Part shown: one piece after another, positions 17,956 through 29,112 of the stretch
How the letters are laid out: each line of letters starts with the position of its first letter
Position numbering within the stretch: position 1 is the first letter of the stretch
Assembly (NCBI GenBank): GCA_025352045.1
Contig: JANXUD010000032.1
Span: 1-55,073, forward strand
Length of the DNA stretch: 55,073 bases
Reading direction: 5' to 3'
DNA from: Gammaproteobacteria bacterium
GTDB lineage: Bacteria > Pseudomonadota > Gammaproteobacteria > Xanthomonadales > Xanthomonadaceae
Position numbers and translations under genes: made by a program
The notes under the pieces: generated by a model
Told to the model about the DNA's origin: nothing
Seen by the model: only the letters and a program-made list of their open reading frames with translations
The model's database searches: none

Positions 17956-18149
17956 TGGGGGGCGCAACGTTCCCTGAATGAACCGATGGTATATCCGAAG
18001 CGCCTCCGCCGGAAGCCGCCGCTGCCGGACCCGGTGCCGGAGTCGACGCCGGACGGCCCAGGGGAACGAGGCAGGGGGTCCGGCCGGCCGCGCATGGCCG
18101 GATGCGCAGGCGGAATGCGTATCTCGGCCTGTCAGCAAGGGGAATGGCA

Positions 18150-19046
18150 ATGCGCAAGTTCTTCAAGTGGGTCGGCATCGTGCTCGGCCTGGTCGTGGTG
18201 CTGGCGCTGGCCGGGTTCGGCTGGGCCTCGTGGAAACTGTCCCAGGCGGCCAAGCGCACCTACGTGGTCAACGACCCGCCGCTGGTGGTGGATCGCAGCG
18301 CCGGGGCCATCGCCCTGGGCGCCCACCTGTTCGCGACCCGCGGCTGCGCCGACTGCCACGGCAAGGACGCAGGCGGCACCCTGTTCATCGACGCCGGCCC
18401 GGTGGGCGTGCTGTACGCGCCCAACCTGACCCGCACCGGCCGGCTTGCCGGGCACACGCCGGACCAGATCGCCGCGGCGATCCGCCATGGCGTGCGCGTG
18501 GATGGCAAGCCACTGGTGTTCATGCCGGCCGAGGACTTCCACGACATGAGCGACGGCGACGTGGCGGCGCTGGTGGCGTTCCTGCAGTCGACCCCGCCTT
18601 CACCCAAGGCGTCCGGTGTCTCGCACATCGGACCACTGGGCAAGGTGCTGTACGCCCTGGGCAAGTTCCCGCTGTTCCCCGCCGAAGTGATCGACCATAC
18701 CCCGCGCGCCCGTCCGGGTCCCGTGGTCGCGGCTACCGCGGAGTACGGCGCCTACCTGGCGCAGGGCTGCTCCGGTTGCCACGGCAAGGACTTCGCCGGC
18801 CAGCACGTGCCCGGCACGCCGCCCGAATTCCCCGATTCGCAGAACCTGACTCCCGCCGGCCTGGGTGCGTGGACGCAGGCGGACTTCCACAAGGCACTGC
18901 GCGAGGGCAAGCGCCCCGACGGCACGTCGATCAATACCTTCATGCCCTGGCAGGCCTTCCGCGGCATGACCGACAACGAGATCGATGCGCTCTGGGCCTA
19001 CCTGCGCACCTTGCCGCCGGTGGCGTCGAAGAAGAAGCACGCCTGA
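18150..19046 (+). CDS. Dihaem c-type cytochrome
   Basis: 298 residues. An N-terminal hydrophobic helix (FFKWVGIVLGLVVVLALAGFGWASW) acts as signal anchor. Two CxxCH haem c motifs follow, CADCHGKD at about 68 and CSGCHGKD at about 208, each opening a cytochrome c domain with Met-containing C-terminal parts (VFMPAEDF, TFMPWQAF) that can supply the sixth ligand. It would transfer electrons at the periplasmic face of the inner membrane; it resembles cytochromes partnering alcohol or gluconate dehydrogenases, but no such enzyme is nearby. I prefer ATG 18150 because AAGGGGA lies about 7 nt upstream; ATG 18144 is the alternative. Confidence 0.9.
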   Translation: MRKFFKWVGIVLGLVVVLALAGFGWASWKLSQAAKRTYVVNDPPLVVDRSAGAIALGAHLFATRGCADCHGKDAGGTLFIDAGPVGVLYAPNLTRTGRLAGHTPDQIAAAIRHGVRVDGKPLVFMPAEDFHDMSDGDVAALVAFLQSTPPSPKASGVSHIGPLGKVLYALGKFPLFPAEVIDHTPRARPGPVVAATAEYGAYLAQGCSGCHGKDFAGQHVPGTPPEFPDSQNLTPAGLGAWTQADFHKALREGKRPDGTSINTFMPWQAFRGMTDNEIDALWAYLRTLPPVASKKKHA

Positions 19047-19099
19047 GGACCGGGCAGCGCGGCGTCAGCGCGCCGGATGCGCGCTCATCATGGCGCGCG

Positions 19100-19492
19100 C
19101 TAGTCCCATTGGTAGATGGTCCAGTACACCGGCGACACGCTGGCCTTGTCGGCGTCGGTGCGGTCCAGGCGGCCGTTGCGATCATCGTCATACAGGTAGT
19201 ACGGCTTGCCGTGCTTCGGGGTGACGTGGACCATGTAGATCTTGCCGCCTTCGCGATATTCCTCGACCACATCGCCATTGTTGGTCGCGCGGATGCTGAC
19301 GGTGGGGCCGGCGCTGTCCTTGCCGACCGGCGCCGGGATCTTGTCGGGAATCGGTACATCCTTGCTCCGGACAGGCGCGCTCCCGCCCGACTGCGCGCTG
19401 GCGGCGAGCGCGAGCGCGGGGGCCGCGGCGAGCAGGAGCAGGCAGGCGCCCAGGCGGAGTGCGGCGGACAGGGGCGCGCTGTGGCTGGTCAT
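19100..19492 (-). CDS. DUF2782 domain protein
   Basis: 130 residues with a signal peptide (ALRLGACLLLLAAAPALALA). The mature part matches DUF2782: a stretch with TVSIR...NGDVVEEYREGGKIYMVHVTPKHGKPYYLYDDD, then RLDR and a C-terminal PVYWTIYQWD. The family is small, periplasmic and of unknown function, and in gammaproteobacteria such as Pseudomonas it is often a neighbour of polA, as here. It is divergent from polA across 147 bp. Confidence 0.85.
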   Translation of the reverse strand: MTSHSAPLSAALRLGACLLLLAAAPALALAASAQSGGSAPVRSKDVPIPDKIPAPVGKDSAGPTVSIRATNNGDVVEEYREGGKIYMVHVTPKHGKPYYLYDDDRNGRLDRTDADKASVSPVYWTIYQWD

Positions 19493-19639
19493 GGGAGGCT
19501 CCGGCGGGCACCCAGCTTCGCAAATGCGCGCAGCCGGCTCAAGGGATGCGCGCTGAACCGCAGGCGGCGGGCGCGTGGCGTTGTGCCGCCATTACACTAG
19601 CCGCCCGGCCTCGACGGCTCCGCGCATGGCCCGCCCCGC

Positions 19640-22438
19640 ATGACCCGCCTCGTCCTGATCGACGGTTCGTCCTACCTGTATCGCGCCTTCCACGCATTGC
19701 CGCCGCTGAGCGCGCCCGATGGCTCGCCCACCGGCGCGCTGTTCGGCATCGTCAACATGCTGCGCGCCACGCTGAAGGAGAACCCCGACTTCGCGGCCTT
19801 CGTGGTGGATGCCTCCGGACCGACCTTCCGCGACGCGATGTACCCGGCGTACAAGGCCACCCGCGCGGCCATGCCCGACGACCTGCGCGCGCAGGTCGAA
19901 CCGATGATGCAGATCGTGCAGGCGCTCGGCTTCCCGATCCTGCGCGTGGGCGGGGTCGAGGCCGACGACGTGATCGGCACCCTGGCCATGCAGGCCGCGG
20001 CCGACGGCATCCCGGTGACCATCTCCACGGGCGACAAGGACTTCGCGCAACTGGTGCGGCCCGGCATCACCCTCACCAACACCATGACCGGCAGCGTGCT
20101 GGACGATGCCGGCGTGATCGCCAAGTTCGGCGTGCGCGCGGACCAGATCGTCGATTACCTGGCGCTGATGGGCGACACCGTGGACAACATCCCGGGTGTC
20201 GACAAGTGCGGGCCCAAGACCGCGGCCAAGTGGCTGGCCGAACACGGCACGCTGGATGGCGTCATCGCCAGCGCGCCGGCCATGGGCGGCAAGATCGGCG
20301 AGAACCTGCGCGCGGCCCTGTCGCGGCTGCCGCTCAACCGCGACCTGGTCACGATCAAGGTGGACGTGCCGCTCGACCAGCATCCGCGCGAGCTGACGCT
20401 CAAGCCGCGCGACGTGCCGTCGTTGACCGGGCTGTACGAGCGCTACGGCTTCCACGCGGCGCTGCGGGAACTGCAGGGCGGCGTCGGGACAGGTGGCCTC
20501 GGAGCAGGTGGTCTCGGAGCAGGGGGCGGGGCAGGCGCGGCCGACGCGCGCGGTGCGCGCCCCGCGCTGAATTTCCACGCGACCACACCGGTGCTCGAGG
20601 CCGCGCCGGATCCGGCGTTGGCGCGCAAGGGCAATTACGAATGCGTGCTCTCCCGCGAAGCGCTCGATGCCTGGGTCGCGCGCATCGCGGCGGCGCCGCT
20701 GGTGTCGTTCGACACGGAAACCGACGCGCTCGACCCGATGCAGGCCAACCTGGTCGGCATCAGCCTGTCGGTCGAGCCCGGCGTGGCCTGCTACATCCCG
20801 ATCGGCCACGACGCCCCCGGCGCGCCCGCGCAATTGCCGCGCGAGGTGGTGCTGGACGCGCTGCGTCCCGTGCTCGAGGACCCGGGCAAGCCCAAGGTCG
20901 GCCAGCACGGCAAGTACGACCTGCACATCCTGCGGCGGCACGGCCTGTCGGTGCAGGGCTATTCGGAAGACACGATGCTGGAAAGCTTCGTGCTCAATGC
21001 CGGCGGCCAGCGCCACGACATGGATTCGCTGGCGGCGCGCTACCTGGCTTACCAGACCATCCGCTACGAAGACGTGGCCGGCAAGGGCGCCAAGCAGATC
21101 TCCTTCTCCCAGGTCGCGCTGGAAGAGGCGACCGAATACGCCGCCGAGGACGCCGACATCACCCTGCGCCTGCACGGCGAGCTGTCGGCCAGGCTCGCGG
21201 CCGAGCCGTCGCTGCTGCGCGTGTATCGCGACATCGAGATGCCGCTGGTGCCGGTGCTCGAGCGGATGGAGGCCAATGGCGTGTCCATCGACATGGACGA
21301 ACTGCGCCGGCAGAGCGCCGACCTGTCGCAGCGCATGATGCGCGCGCAGAACCGCGCGCATGAAGTGGCCGGCCGCATCTTCAACCTGGACTCCCCGAAG
21401 CAGCTTGGCCAGCTGCTGTTCGAGGAGCTCAAGCTGCCGGCCCTGGTGAAAACGCCCGGCGGCGCGCCCTCGACCAACGAGGAAGCGCTGGAGGCGATCG
21501 CCGACCAGCACGAGCTGCCGCGGCTGATCCTGGAGCACCGCTCGCTGGGCAAGCTGCGCAGCACGTACACCGACAAGCTCCCGCTGATGCGCAACCCGGT
21601 CACGGGCCGCGTGCACACCAGTTACCACCAGGCCGGCGCCGCCACCGGTCGCCTGAGTTCGAGCGATCCGAACCTGCAGAACATCCCGATCCGCAGCGAG
21701 GACGGACGGCGCATCCGCCAGGCCTTCATCGCGCCGCCGGGCCGGCGCATCGTCGCCTGCGACTATTCGCAGATCGAGCTGCGGATCATGGCGCATTTAT
21801 CGGAAGACGCGGGCCTGGTCGCGGCCTTCGCGCGAGGTGCTGACGTGCACGCAGCCACCGCGGCCGAAGTGTTCGGCCTCACTCCGGAGACCGTCACCCG
21901 CGAACAGCGCAGCGCGGCCAAGGCGATCAACTTCGGCCTGATGTACGGCATGAGTGCCTTCGGACTGGCGCGCCAGCTGGGCATCGCCCGCGGCGAGGCG
22001 CAGGACTACATCGCGCTGTACTTCTCGCGCTTCGCCGGCGTGCGCGATTTCATGGAGCGTATCCGTGCGCAGGCGCGCGAAGACGGCTATGTCGAAACCG
22101 TGTTCGGCCGCCGCCTCGCGCTGCCCGAGATCGCCTCGCGCAACCAGGCGCAACGCGCGGGCGCGGAACGGGCGGCGATCAATGCGCCGATGCAGGGCAC
22201 GGCGGCGGACATCATCAAGCGCGCCATGGTCACCGTGGATGCCTGGTTGCAGGCCGAGGCCGGCGGCCGGGCGCTGATGCTGATGCAGGTGCACGACGAG
22301 TTGGTGTTCGAAGTGGACGCCGACTTCGTGGACACCCTGCTGCCCGCGGTGCGCGCCCGGATGGAGGGTGCGGCGGAACTGCGGGTGCCCCTGGTGGTCG
22401 ATACCGGGGTGGGCGCCAACTGGGATGAGGCCCATTGA
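19640..22438 (+). CDS. polA: DNA polymerase I
   Basis: 932 residues, the expected length. The N-terminal part (about 1-285) is the 5'-3' exonuclease (LIDGSSYLYRAFHA, GVEADDVIGTLA, GDKDFAQLV, GVDKCGPKTAAKWL). A Gly/Ala-rich linker at about 280-305 carries two 15-bp DNA repeats (20491-20520). The 3'-5' exonuclease keeps its acidic residues (SFDTETDALDPM, GQHGKYDLHIL, YAAEDADIT), so proofreading should work. Polymerase motifs are complete: A CDYSQIELRIMAHLS, B RSAAKAINFGLMYGMS, C MQVHDELVFEV. The enzyme fills gaps in repair and removes RNA primers. Downstream lies the sRNA at 22545, as for spot 42 in E. coli and sX13 in Xanthomonas. Confidence 0.97.
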   Translation: MTRLVLIDGSSYLYRAFHALPPLSAPDGSPTGALFGIVNMLRATLKENPDFAAFVVDASGPTFRDAMYPAYKATRAAMPDDLRAQVEPMMQIVQALGFPILRVGGVEADDVIGTLAMQAAADGIPVTISTGDKDFAQLVRPGITLTNTMTGSVLDDAGVIAKFGVRADQIVDYLALMGDTVDNIPGVDKCGPKTAAKWLAEHGTLDGVIASAPAMGGKIGENLRAALSRLPLNRDLVTIKVDVPLDQHPRELTLKPRDVPSLTGLYERYGFHAALRELQGGVGTGGLGAGGLGAGGGAGAADARGARPALNFHATTPVLEAAPDPALARKGNYECVLSREALDAWVARIAAAPLVSFDTETDALDPMQANLVGISLSVEPGVACYIPIGHDAPGAPAQLPREVVLDALRPVLEDPGKPKVGQHGKYDLHILRRHGLSVQGYSEDTMLESFVLNAGGQRHDMDSLAARYLAYQTIRYEDVAGKGAKQISFSQVALEEATEYAAEDADITLRLHGELSARLAAEPSLLRVYRDIEMPLVPVLERMEANGVSIDMDELRRQSADLSQRMMRAQNRAHEVAGRIFNLDSPKQLGQLLFEELKLPALVKTPGGAPSTNEEALEAIADQHELPRLILEHRSLGKLRSTYTDKLPLMRNPVTGRVHTSYHQAGAATGRLSSSDPNLQNIPIRSEDGRRIRQAFIAPPGRRIVACDYSQIELRIMAHLSEDAGLVAAFARGADVHAATAAEVFGLTPETVTREQRSAAKAINFGLMYGMSAFGLARQLGIARGEAQDYIALYFSRFAGVRDFMERIRAQAREDGYVETVFGRRLALPEIASRNQAQRAGAERAAINAPMQGTAADIIKRAMVTVDAWLQAEAGGRALMLMQVHDELVFEVDADFVDTLLPAVRARMEGAAELRVPLVVDTGVGANWDEAH

Positions 22439-22532
22439 TTCTGTTACGTTTTTTCGGATTTCGCGGGCGCCGGCAACTGAAGTTAAACGCCAGCTGAATT
22501 GGCCTTGTCCGGTCTCAAGCCATTCACGAACT

Positions 22533-22538
22533 TCTAAT
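22533..22538 (+). promoter_or_regulatory. Candidate -10 box of the sRNA downstream of polA
   Basis: TCTAAT matches the -10 consensus at 5 of 6 positions in the polA-hemF gap and would start transcription near 22545. A -35 is not evident at the usual spacing (TTGTCC at 22505 is 22 bp away). Confidence 0.4.
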
Positions 22539-22544
22539 GCGGGT

Positions 22545-22686
22545 AGTGGTCAACTAGCTGCGACGGATGCAACGTCCGTCGCTGGATTCACTCCCTCCCC
22601 TGAGTGATCCGACCGGAACCGGCGAGTCTCCCCACTCACGGTTCCAAACCCCGGCCCCGCAAGCTTCCCCTGGCTTGCGGGGTTTT

Positions 22687-22688
<2 letters not shown>
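22545..22688 (+). ncRNA. sX13-like small RNA with CCCC-containing hairpin loops
   Basis: The region between polA and hemF has no ORF but folds into successive hairpins: 22560-22582 (8-bp perfect stem), 22588-22607 (stem TCACT/AGTGA, loop CCCTCCCCTG), 22616-22644 (stem GAACCG/CGGTTC with an inner GAGT/ACTC stem and loop CTCCCC), and the terminator 22655-22682 (loop TTCCCCTG) followed by six T. Three loops expose CCCC, which pairs with G-rich Shine-Dalgarno regions. Position downstream of polA and C-rich loops are the hallmarks known for the Xanthomonas sRNA sX13. The family assignment is from structure and synteny, not from an alignment. The 5' end is inferred from the -10 at 22533 and could lie up to about 40 nt further in. 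Confidence 0.7.
22655..22688 (+). terminator. Rho-independent terminator of the sRNA
   Basis: A 10-bp GC-rich stem (CCCCGCAAGC paired with GCTTGCGGGG), an 8-nt loop and TTTTTT at 22683-22688. The T-run overlaps the last codon of the convergent hemF gene by 2 bp. Confidence 0.9.
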
Positions 22689-24686
<1,998 letters not shown>

Positions 24687-24780
24687 GCGCCAGCTGACGC
24701 CGCGCCGGCACTGGATTGCGCGCGCGACCCGATCGCGGGAAGCTGCCGCAGCTCCATTTTCCGGGACCATCCGACCCACG

Positions 24781-26274
24781 ATGACGCAATTTCAAACGCT
24801 CCCGTTCCGCGCCTTCGCCTGCCTGCTCCTGCTCGGCGCGGTGGCTGGCTGCGCGACGACGGGCCGGCCAACGGCCGCGGGCGCAACGGGCATCGACGTC
24901 GCCATCGCCCCGCCCTATACGCCGCTCCCCGATGACCCCTCGCCCGATGGCGTTCCGCAGCGCCTGGTGCTGGCGCTCGACGGCGTGCCCTACCGCATGT
25001 TCGTGCGCATGCAAGCCGAGGGGCATTTCAAGGATTTCCGTCCCGTGGCGCGGATGGTGTCGTCGTTTCCCTCGCTGTCTGGGGTGAGTTTCGGCGCGAT
25101 CGGCGGCGGCGAAATCCCGGAGGGCTACCAGGAGATGCGCTATGACGCGCAGACCAACCAGGTCGTCGGCAACACGCTGTACACCCTGTCCGGCCGCGCA
25201 CACCAGAACCTGCCGGCCGACAACGCGCCGCATACCCTCACCCACCGGCTGGTTGGCTACATGGCGCCGTACACGATGGCGCAGCGTGACCTCGATCGGA
25301 TCCGCGGCGAACTGCTGGCCAGCCACAAGTCCGGCTATGTCGCCTACCTGGCGCAGACCGACGTGATCCTGCACGTGGACGGCGAAGCCACCGGCGTGCG
25401 CTTCCTCGGCGACCTCGAACGCTGGCTCGCCGACTTGCAGAAGGAAGTGCGCGCGCGCACCGGCCGCGGGCTGATGGTGGACCTGGTGTCCGACCATGGC
25501 TCGACCCTGGTGCAGGGGCGCGAAGTCGATCTGCCCGGTCGCCTGCGCGCCTGCGGCTTCCGCCGCAACGACACATTGGCCGACTCGCGCGACGTGGCCT
25601 ATTCCCTGGCCGGGATCATTGGATCCGTGGCAGTGTCGGCGCAGGCCCCGCAGGTCGAGCCGGTGGCGCGCTGTCTGGTCGGCGCCGACGGTGTCGAGCT
25701 GGTCGCGGTGCTGCGCGGGCCGCGGGTCGGCGTGCTCGGCGCCAACGGCAGCGAAGCCGAACTGTGGCTGCTCGACGGCCCGGGCGAGCGCTATGCCTAC
25801 CGCAGCCTCCACGGCGATCCGCTCGGCCTGCTCGGCGCCGCGGGCGCGACCGCTGCGACGGTCCCGGCCGGCAGCCAGCGCGAGTTCGACGGCGAGGCGC
25901 AGTTCCGCGCCAGCCTCGATGCGCAGTATCCCGATGCCCTGCGTCGGCTCTGGCGCGCCTTCCACGGCAGCGTCAAGGACCCCAGCCCGATCCTGCTCTC
26001 GCTGGCCGACGGCCGCGAGGCCGGTTATCGCACCGTGCGCAGCCTGGCCTGGGTACGCGGCCGCGGCGGCACCCATGGCTCGCTGACCGGCAATGCGTCA
26101 CTGGGGATCCTGGCCTCGAATTGGCGCGATGTCGGCGACGTGGATTGCTGGAGCGCGCACGATGCCTTGTTCAGCACCGCCACGATCGCCGCCGCGCATC
26201 GCCATGCCGAGGCCGCGCGGGCGGAGACGGCGGGGGCCGTGCCGGCCGGCGACGCCACGTCTGCCGCTCGCTAG
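24781..26274 (+). CDS. Alkaline-phosphatase-superfamily lipoprotein
   Basis: 497 residues from ATG 24781. A lipoprotein signal peptide (FACLLLLGAVAGC) has its lipobox Cys at about residue 21. The fold of the alkaline phosphatase/type I phosphodiesterase superfamily is suggested by LVLALDGVPYRMF (first metal-binding Asp), SSFPSLSGVSF (nucleophile region, Ser), YLAQTDVILHVDG (metal site), VDLVSDHGST (Asp-His metal pair) and GGTHGSL near the C-terminus. It may hydrolyse phosphodiester or phosphomonoester substrates at the envelope; the substrate is unknown. The stop overlaps that of the convergent xthA gene (shared CTAG at 26271-26274). Confidence 0.75.
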   Translation: MTQFQTLPFRAFACLLLLGAVAGCATTGRPTAAGATGIDVAIAPPYTPLPDDPSPDGVPQRLVLALDGVPYRMFVRMQAEGHFKDFRPVARMVSSFPSLSGVSFGAIGGGEIPEGYQEMRYDAQTNQVVGNTLYTLSGRAHQNLPADNAPHTLTHRLVGYMAPYTMAQRDLDRIRGELLASHKSGYVAYLAQTDVILHVDGEATGVRFLGDLERWLADLQKEVRARTGRGLMVDLVSDHGSTLVQGREVDLPGRLRACGFRRNDTLADSRDVAYSLAGIIGSVAVSAQAPQVEPVARCLVGADGVELVAVLRGPRVGVLGANGSEAELWLLDGPGERYAYRSLHGDPLGLLGAAGATAATVPAGSQREFDGEAQFRASLDAQYPDALRRLWRAFHGSVKDPSPILLSLADGREAGYRTVRSLAWVRGRGGTHGSLTGNASLGILASNWRDVGDVDCWSAHDALFSTATIAAAHRHAEAARAETAGAVPAGDATSAAR

Positions 26275-27041
26275 TCGTCCAGTTCCACCCACACCGGCGT
26301 GTGGTCCGACGGCCGTTCCCACAGCCGCGGCTCGCGATCGATGTGCGCGCCGCTGGCGCGTGCCTTCAGCGCCTCGCTCACCAGCACCAAGTCGATGCGC
26401 AGGCCCAGGTTGCGGCGGAAGCCGGCCGCGCGGTAATCCCACCAGCTGTAGTGGCCGGCCTTGTCGTTATGCAAGCGGAAGCTGTCGTGCAGGCCCAGCG
26501 CCTGCAGCCGGCGCAGGGCGGCGCGCTCGGCGGTGGAGCTGTGGATGGAATCGGCGTTCCAGGTCGCCGGATCGTGGGTGTCCCGATCCTCCGGCGCGAT
26601 GTTGAAATCACCCATCACCACCAGGTTCTGGTGCGCCTTCAGCTCGTCGGCCAGCCAGCCGGTCATCGCGTCCAGCCAGCGCAGCTTGTACTCGAACTTC
26701 TCGCTGCCCACGGCCTGGCCGTTGACCACGTACAGGTTGACGATGCGGATGTCGCCGATGGTCGCGGCGATCGCGCGCTTCTGCTCGTCGGCGAAGCCCG
26801 GGATGCCGTACTGCACGTCGCGCGCGGCCTCGCGGCTGAGGATGGCGACGCCGTTGTAGGTCTTCTGGCCGGAGAACACCGATCGATAGCCTTGTTCGAC
26901 CAGCGCGGTGTCGGGGAAGCGGCTGTCTTCCAGCTTGGTTTCCTGCAGGCCGACGATGTCGGGGCTGCGCAGGCGCAGCCATTCCTCCAGGTGCGGCTGG
27001 CGGGCATTGAGCGAGTTGACATTCCAGCTGGCGATCTTCAT
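26271..27041 (-). CDS. xthA: Exonuclease III
   Basis: 256 residues beginning MKIASWNVNSLNARQ, the standard start of the endonuclease/exonuclease/phosphatase fold. Metal and catalytic residues are all visible: Asn in WNVNS, Glu in LQETKLED, the YNGVAILS loop, Asp and Asn in VVMGDFNIAPEDRD, and the C-terminal RIDLVLVS and SDHTPVWVEL. It acts as AP endonuclease and 3'-5' exonuclease on double-stranded DNA in base excision repair. The frame is open further upstream, but only this ATG gives a family start. It is divergent from the threonine aldolase gene (64 bp). Confidence 0.96.
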   Translation of the reverse strand: MKIASWNVNSLNARQPHLEEWLRLRSPDIVGLQETKLEDSRFPDTALVEQGYRSVFSGQKTYNGVAILSREAARDVQYGIPGFADEQKRAIAATIGDIRIVNLYVVNGQAVGSEKFEYKLRWLDAMTGWLADELKAHQNLVVMGDFNIAPEDRDTHDPATWNADSIHSSTAERAALRRLQALGLHDSFRLHNDKAGHYSWWDYRAAGFRRNLGLRIDLVLVSEALKARASGAHIDREPRLWERPSDHTPVWVELDD

Positions 27042-27105
27042 GTCGCGGATGCTACCGCAAGGCGCGGCGGTGGCATCATGGCCCGACCCGAAGGAGACGA
27101 CGACG

Positions 27106-28119
27106 ATGGACTGGGTGGACCTGCGTTCCGACACCATCACCCGGCCCTCGCAGGCCATGCGCGAGGCCGGCGCGCGCGCGCCGGTGGGCGACGACGTGTT
27201 CGGCGAAGACCCCACGGTGAACGCGCTGCAGGAGCACCTCGCCGGCGCGCTCGGCTTCGAGGCCGGGCTGTTCGTGGCCAGCGGCACCCAGTCCAACCTG
27301 CTGGCCCTGATGGCGCATTGCGAGCGCGGCGACGAGTACCTGGTCGGCAGCGAGGCGCATACGTACAAGTACGAGGGCGGCGGCGCGGCGGTGCTGGGTT
27401 CGATCCAGCCGCAGCCGATCCCGCAGCTACCCGATGGGACGATGCCGCTCGAGCTGGTCGAAAAGGCGATCAAGCCGGAGGGCGACCCGCACTTCGCGCG
27501 CACCCGCCTGCTGGCCCTGGAGAACACCTGGGCCGGCCGCGTGCTGCCGCGCGCCTATGTCGCCGGGGCGGCGGCGCTGGCGAAACGCCGCGGCCTCGGC
27601 CTGCACCTGGACGGCGCGCGCCTGTTCAACGCCGCCATCGCGGAGCACCACTCCGCGCGCGAGCTGGCGGCACCCTTCGACAGCGTGTCCATCTGCTTTT
27701 CCAAGGGCCTGGGCGCGCCGATCGGCTCGATGCTGCTGGGAACCGAAGCACTGGTCGGCCGCGCGCGGCGCTGGCGCAAGGTGGTCGGCGGCGGCTGGCG
27801 CCAGGCCGGGCTGGTGGCGGCGATGGCGGCGCATGCGCTCGACCACAATGTCGCGCGCCTGGCCGACGACCACCGCCGCGCCGCGGAACTTGCCGACGCA
27901 CTGCGCGGATTGCCGGGCCTGGCGGTGGACGGGCCGCACACCAACATGGTCTTCGTCACCCTGCCCAGCGACCGGGTCGGGGCCTTCGACGCGCACATGC
28001 AGGCCCGGGGCATCCGCCTGGCCCTGCGCGGCCCGCAGCTGCGGATGGTCCTGCACTTGGACATCGACGACGCCGGGCTCGGGCGCGCGATCGCGGGTTT
28101 CCGCCAATTTTTCGGCTGA
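27106..28119 (+). CDS. ltaE: Low-specificity L-threonine aldolase
   Basis: 337 residues, starting MDWVDLRSDTITRPSQAM. A fold type I PLP enzyme: GDDVFGEDPTVNALQ, SGTQSNLLAL, HTYKYEGGG, the LENTW loop, LHLDGARLFNA (Asp contacting the PLP ring) and the Schiff-base Lys in CFSKGLGAPIGS, followed by RWRKVVGGGWRQAG. It cleaves L-threonine and allo-threonine to glycine and acetaldehyde. AAGGAG lies 9 nt before ATG 27106. The frame is open upstream, but that part is a shadow of xthA. Confidence 0.95.
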   Translation: MDWVDLRSDTITRPSQAMREAGARAPVGDDVFGEDPTVNALQEHLAGALGFEAGLFVASGTQSNLLALMAHCERGDEYLVGSEAHTYKYEGGGAAVLGSIQPQPIPQLPDGTMPLELVEKAIKPEGDPHFARTRLLALENTWAGRVLPRAYVAGAAALAKRRGLGLHLDGARLFNAAIAEHHSARELAAPFDSVSICFSKGLGAPIGSMLLGTEALVGRARRWRKVVGGGWRQAGLVAAMAAHALDHNVARLADDHRRAAELADALRGLPGLAVDGPHTNMVFVTLPSDRVGAFDAHMQARGIRLALRGPQLRMVLHLDIDDAGLGRAIAGFRQFFG

Positions 28120-28188
28120 CGCTTCCCGAAGCGTTCAGCGTGGGAACGACAGCATGTGCGCCGCCCACTCCCCAGCAAGGACGCCAGG

Positions 28189-29112
28189 ATGCCGCGCCAC
28201 GCCACCGTTTTGCCCGTCGCCTGCGCGGTCGCCGCACTCTGGTCCTGCGCCGCCTTCGCGGCGCCGGAAAGTCCGGAGAAGGAAGCCTGCCGGCAACAGG
28301 AACAGGCCGATGGAAAGGGCGACCTGGCGGCGAAGGCCACCTGCGTCGTGAAATCGCTGTTCCAGCGCCGCATCCGCCGCCGCGCCGGCGACGAGCCGGT
28401 CGAGATGACCGTCGGCTCGCCGCCGATGGAGTCCGAGGACACGGAAACGCCGGGCGATGGCAACTGGGAAGTCAACCTGGGCATGGGCGCCGACTGGAGT
28501 CGCGACGGGCACCGGATCGAATTCCCGACCGCCGACTTCAACTATGGCCATGGCGATCGTTGGCAATTCTCCCTGGAGCTGCCCTATGTCTTCGCGCGCG
28601 AATCGGCCGGGTCCGGCATGCCGGCGCTGCGCGCCAATGGCGTCGGCGATGCCACCGTTGGAGTGAAATGGCGCTTCTACGACAATGAAGACCGGGGCGT
28701 GTCGCTAGCCCTGGCCCCGCAATGGCGCCTGCACACGCCTGGCGCGAACGAGGACGTGTCAGAGGGTCGCGCCTTCGTGCTTCCGCTGGCCCTGGTCAGT
28801 GAGTTCGAACATTACTCGGTGACGGCGAACGCGGGCCTGGAGTTCGCCGGCGGCGAGCGGCGCAGCTTCGCCAGCGTCGGCGCCGGGCGCCGGCTCAGCG
28901 ACAGCACGGCGGTGATGGCCGAAATCGCCGGCACCGACCTCAACGCCAGCGACGAGCGCCGGGTGGCGCTCGACATCGGCCTGCGCCGCAAGCTGGGCGA
29001 GACCCGATCCCTGTCGGCGGCGTTCGGGCGCGACATCTCCGCGGGCGGCGGTGCCGCCCTGGAAAATCATTTCACGCTCAACTACCAGATGCTGTTCGGC
29101 GACTCGCCCTAG
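28189..29112 (+). CDS. Exported, outer-membrane beta-barrel-like protein of unknown function
   Basis: 307 residues from ATG 28189. A signal peptide (VACAVAALWSCAAFA-AP) is followed by a charged segment with two cysteines (EACRQQEQ...ATCVVK), then from about residue 95 alternating hydrophobic and polar strands (WEVNLGMGADWS, IEFPTADFNYG, WQFSLELPYVF, VGVKWRFYDN, VSLALAPQWRL) ending in HFTLNYQMLFGDSP. The pattern suits a small outer-membrane barrel of the MetA-pathway/transporter-like type. I do not recognise a specific family. Its stop shares CTAG (29109-29112) with the convergent DUF6491 gene. Confidence 0.65.
   Translation: MPRHATVLPVACAVAALWSCAAFAAPESPEKEACRQQEQADGKGDLAAKATCVVKSLFQRRIRRRAGDEPVEMTVGSPPMESEDTETPGDGNWEVNLGMGADWSRDGHRIEFPTADFNYGHGDRWQFSLELPYVFARESAGSGMPALRANGVGDATVGVKWRFYDNEDRGVSLALAPQWRLHTPGANEDVSEGRAFVLPLALVSEFEHYSVTANAGLEFAGGERRSFASVGAGRRLSDSTAVMAEIAGTDLNASDERRVALDIGLRRKLGETRSLSAAFGRDISAGGGAALENHFTLNYQMLFGDSP

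Noticed and set aside
19581-19598. polA promoter from TTGTGC and TACACT
   Set aside because: The two elements are only 6 bp apart, so they cannot be a -35/-10 pair.
19592-21796. Long antisense ORF (about 730 codons) over polA
   Set aside because: It mirrors the polA frame in GC-rich DNA, is composed of His/Arg/Gly/Ala/Val-rich low-complexity sequence and matches no family. The same applies to the long antisense ORFs over acs, the ABC and the c-di-GMP genes.
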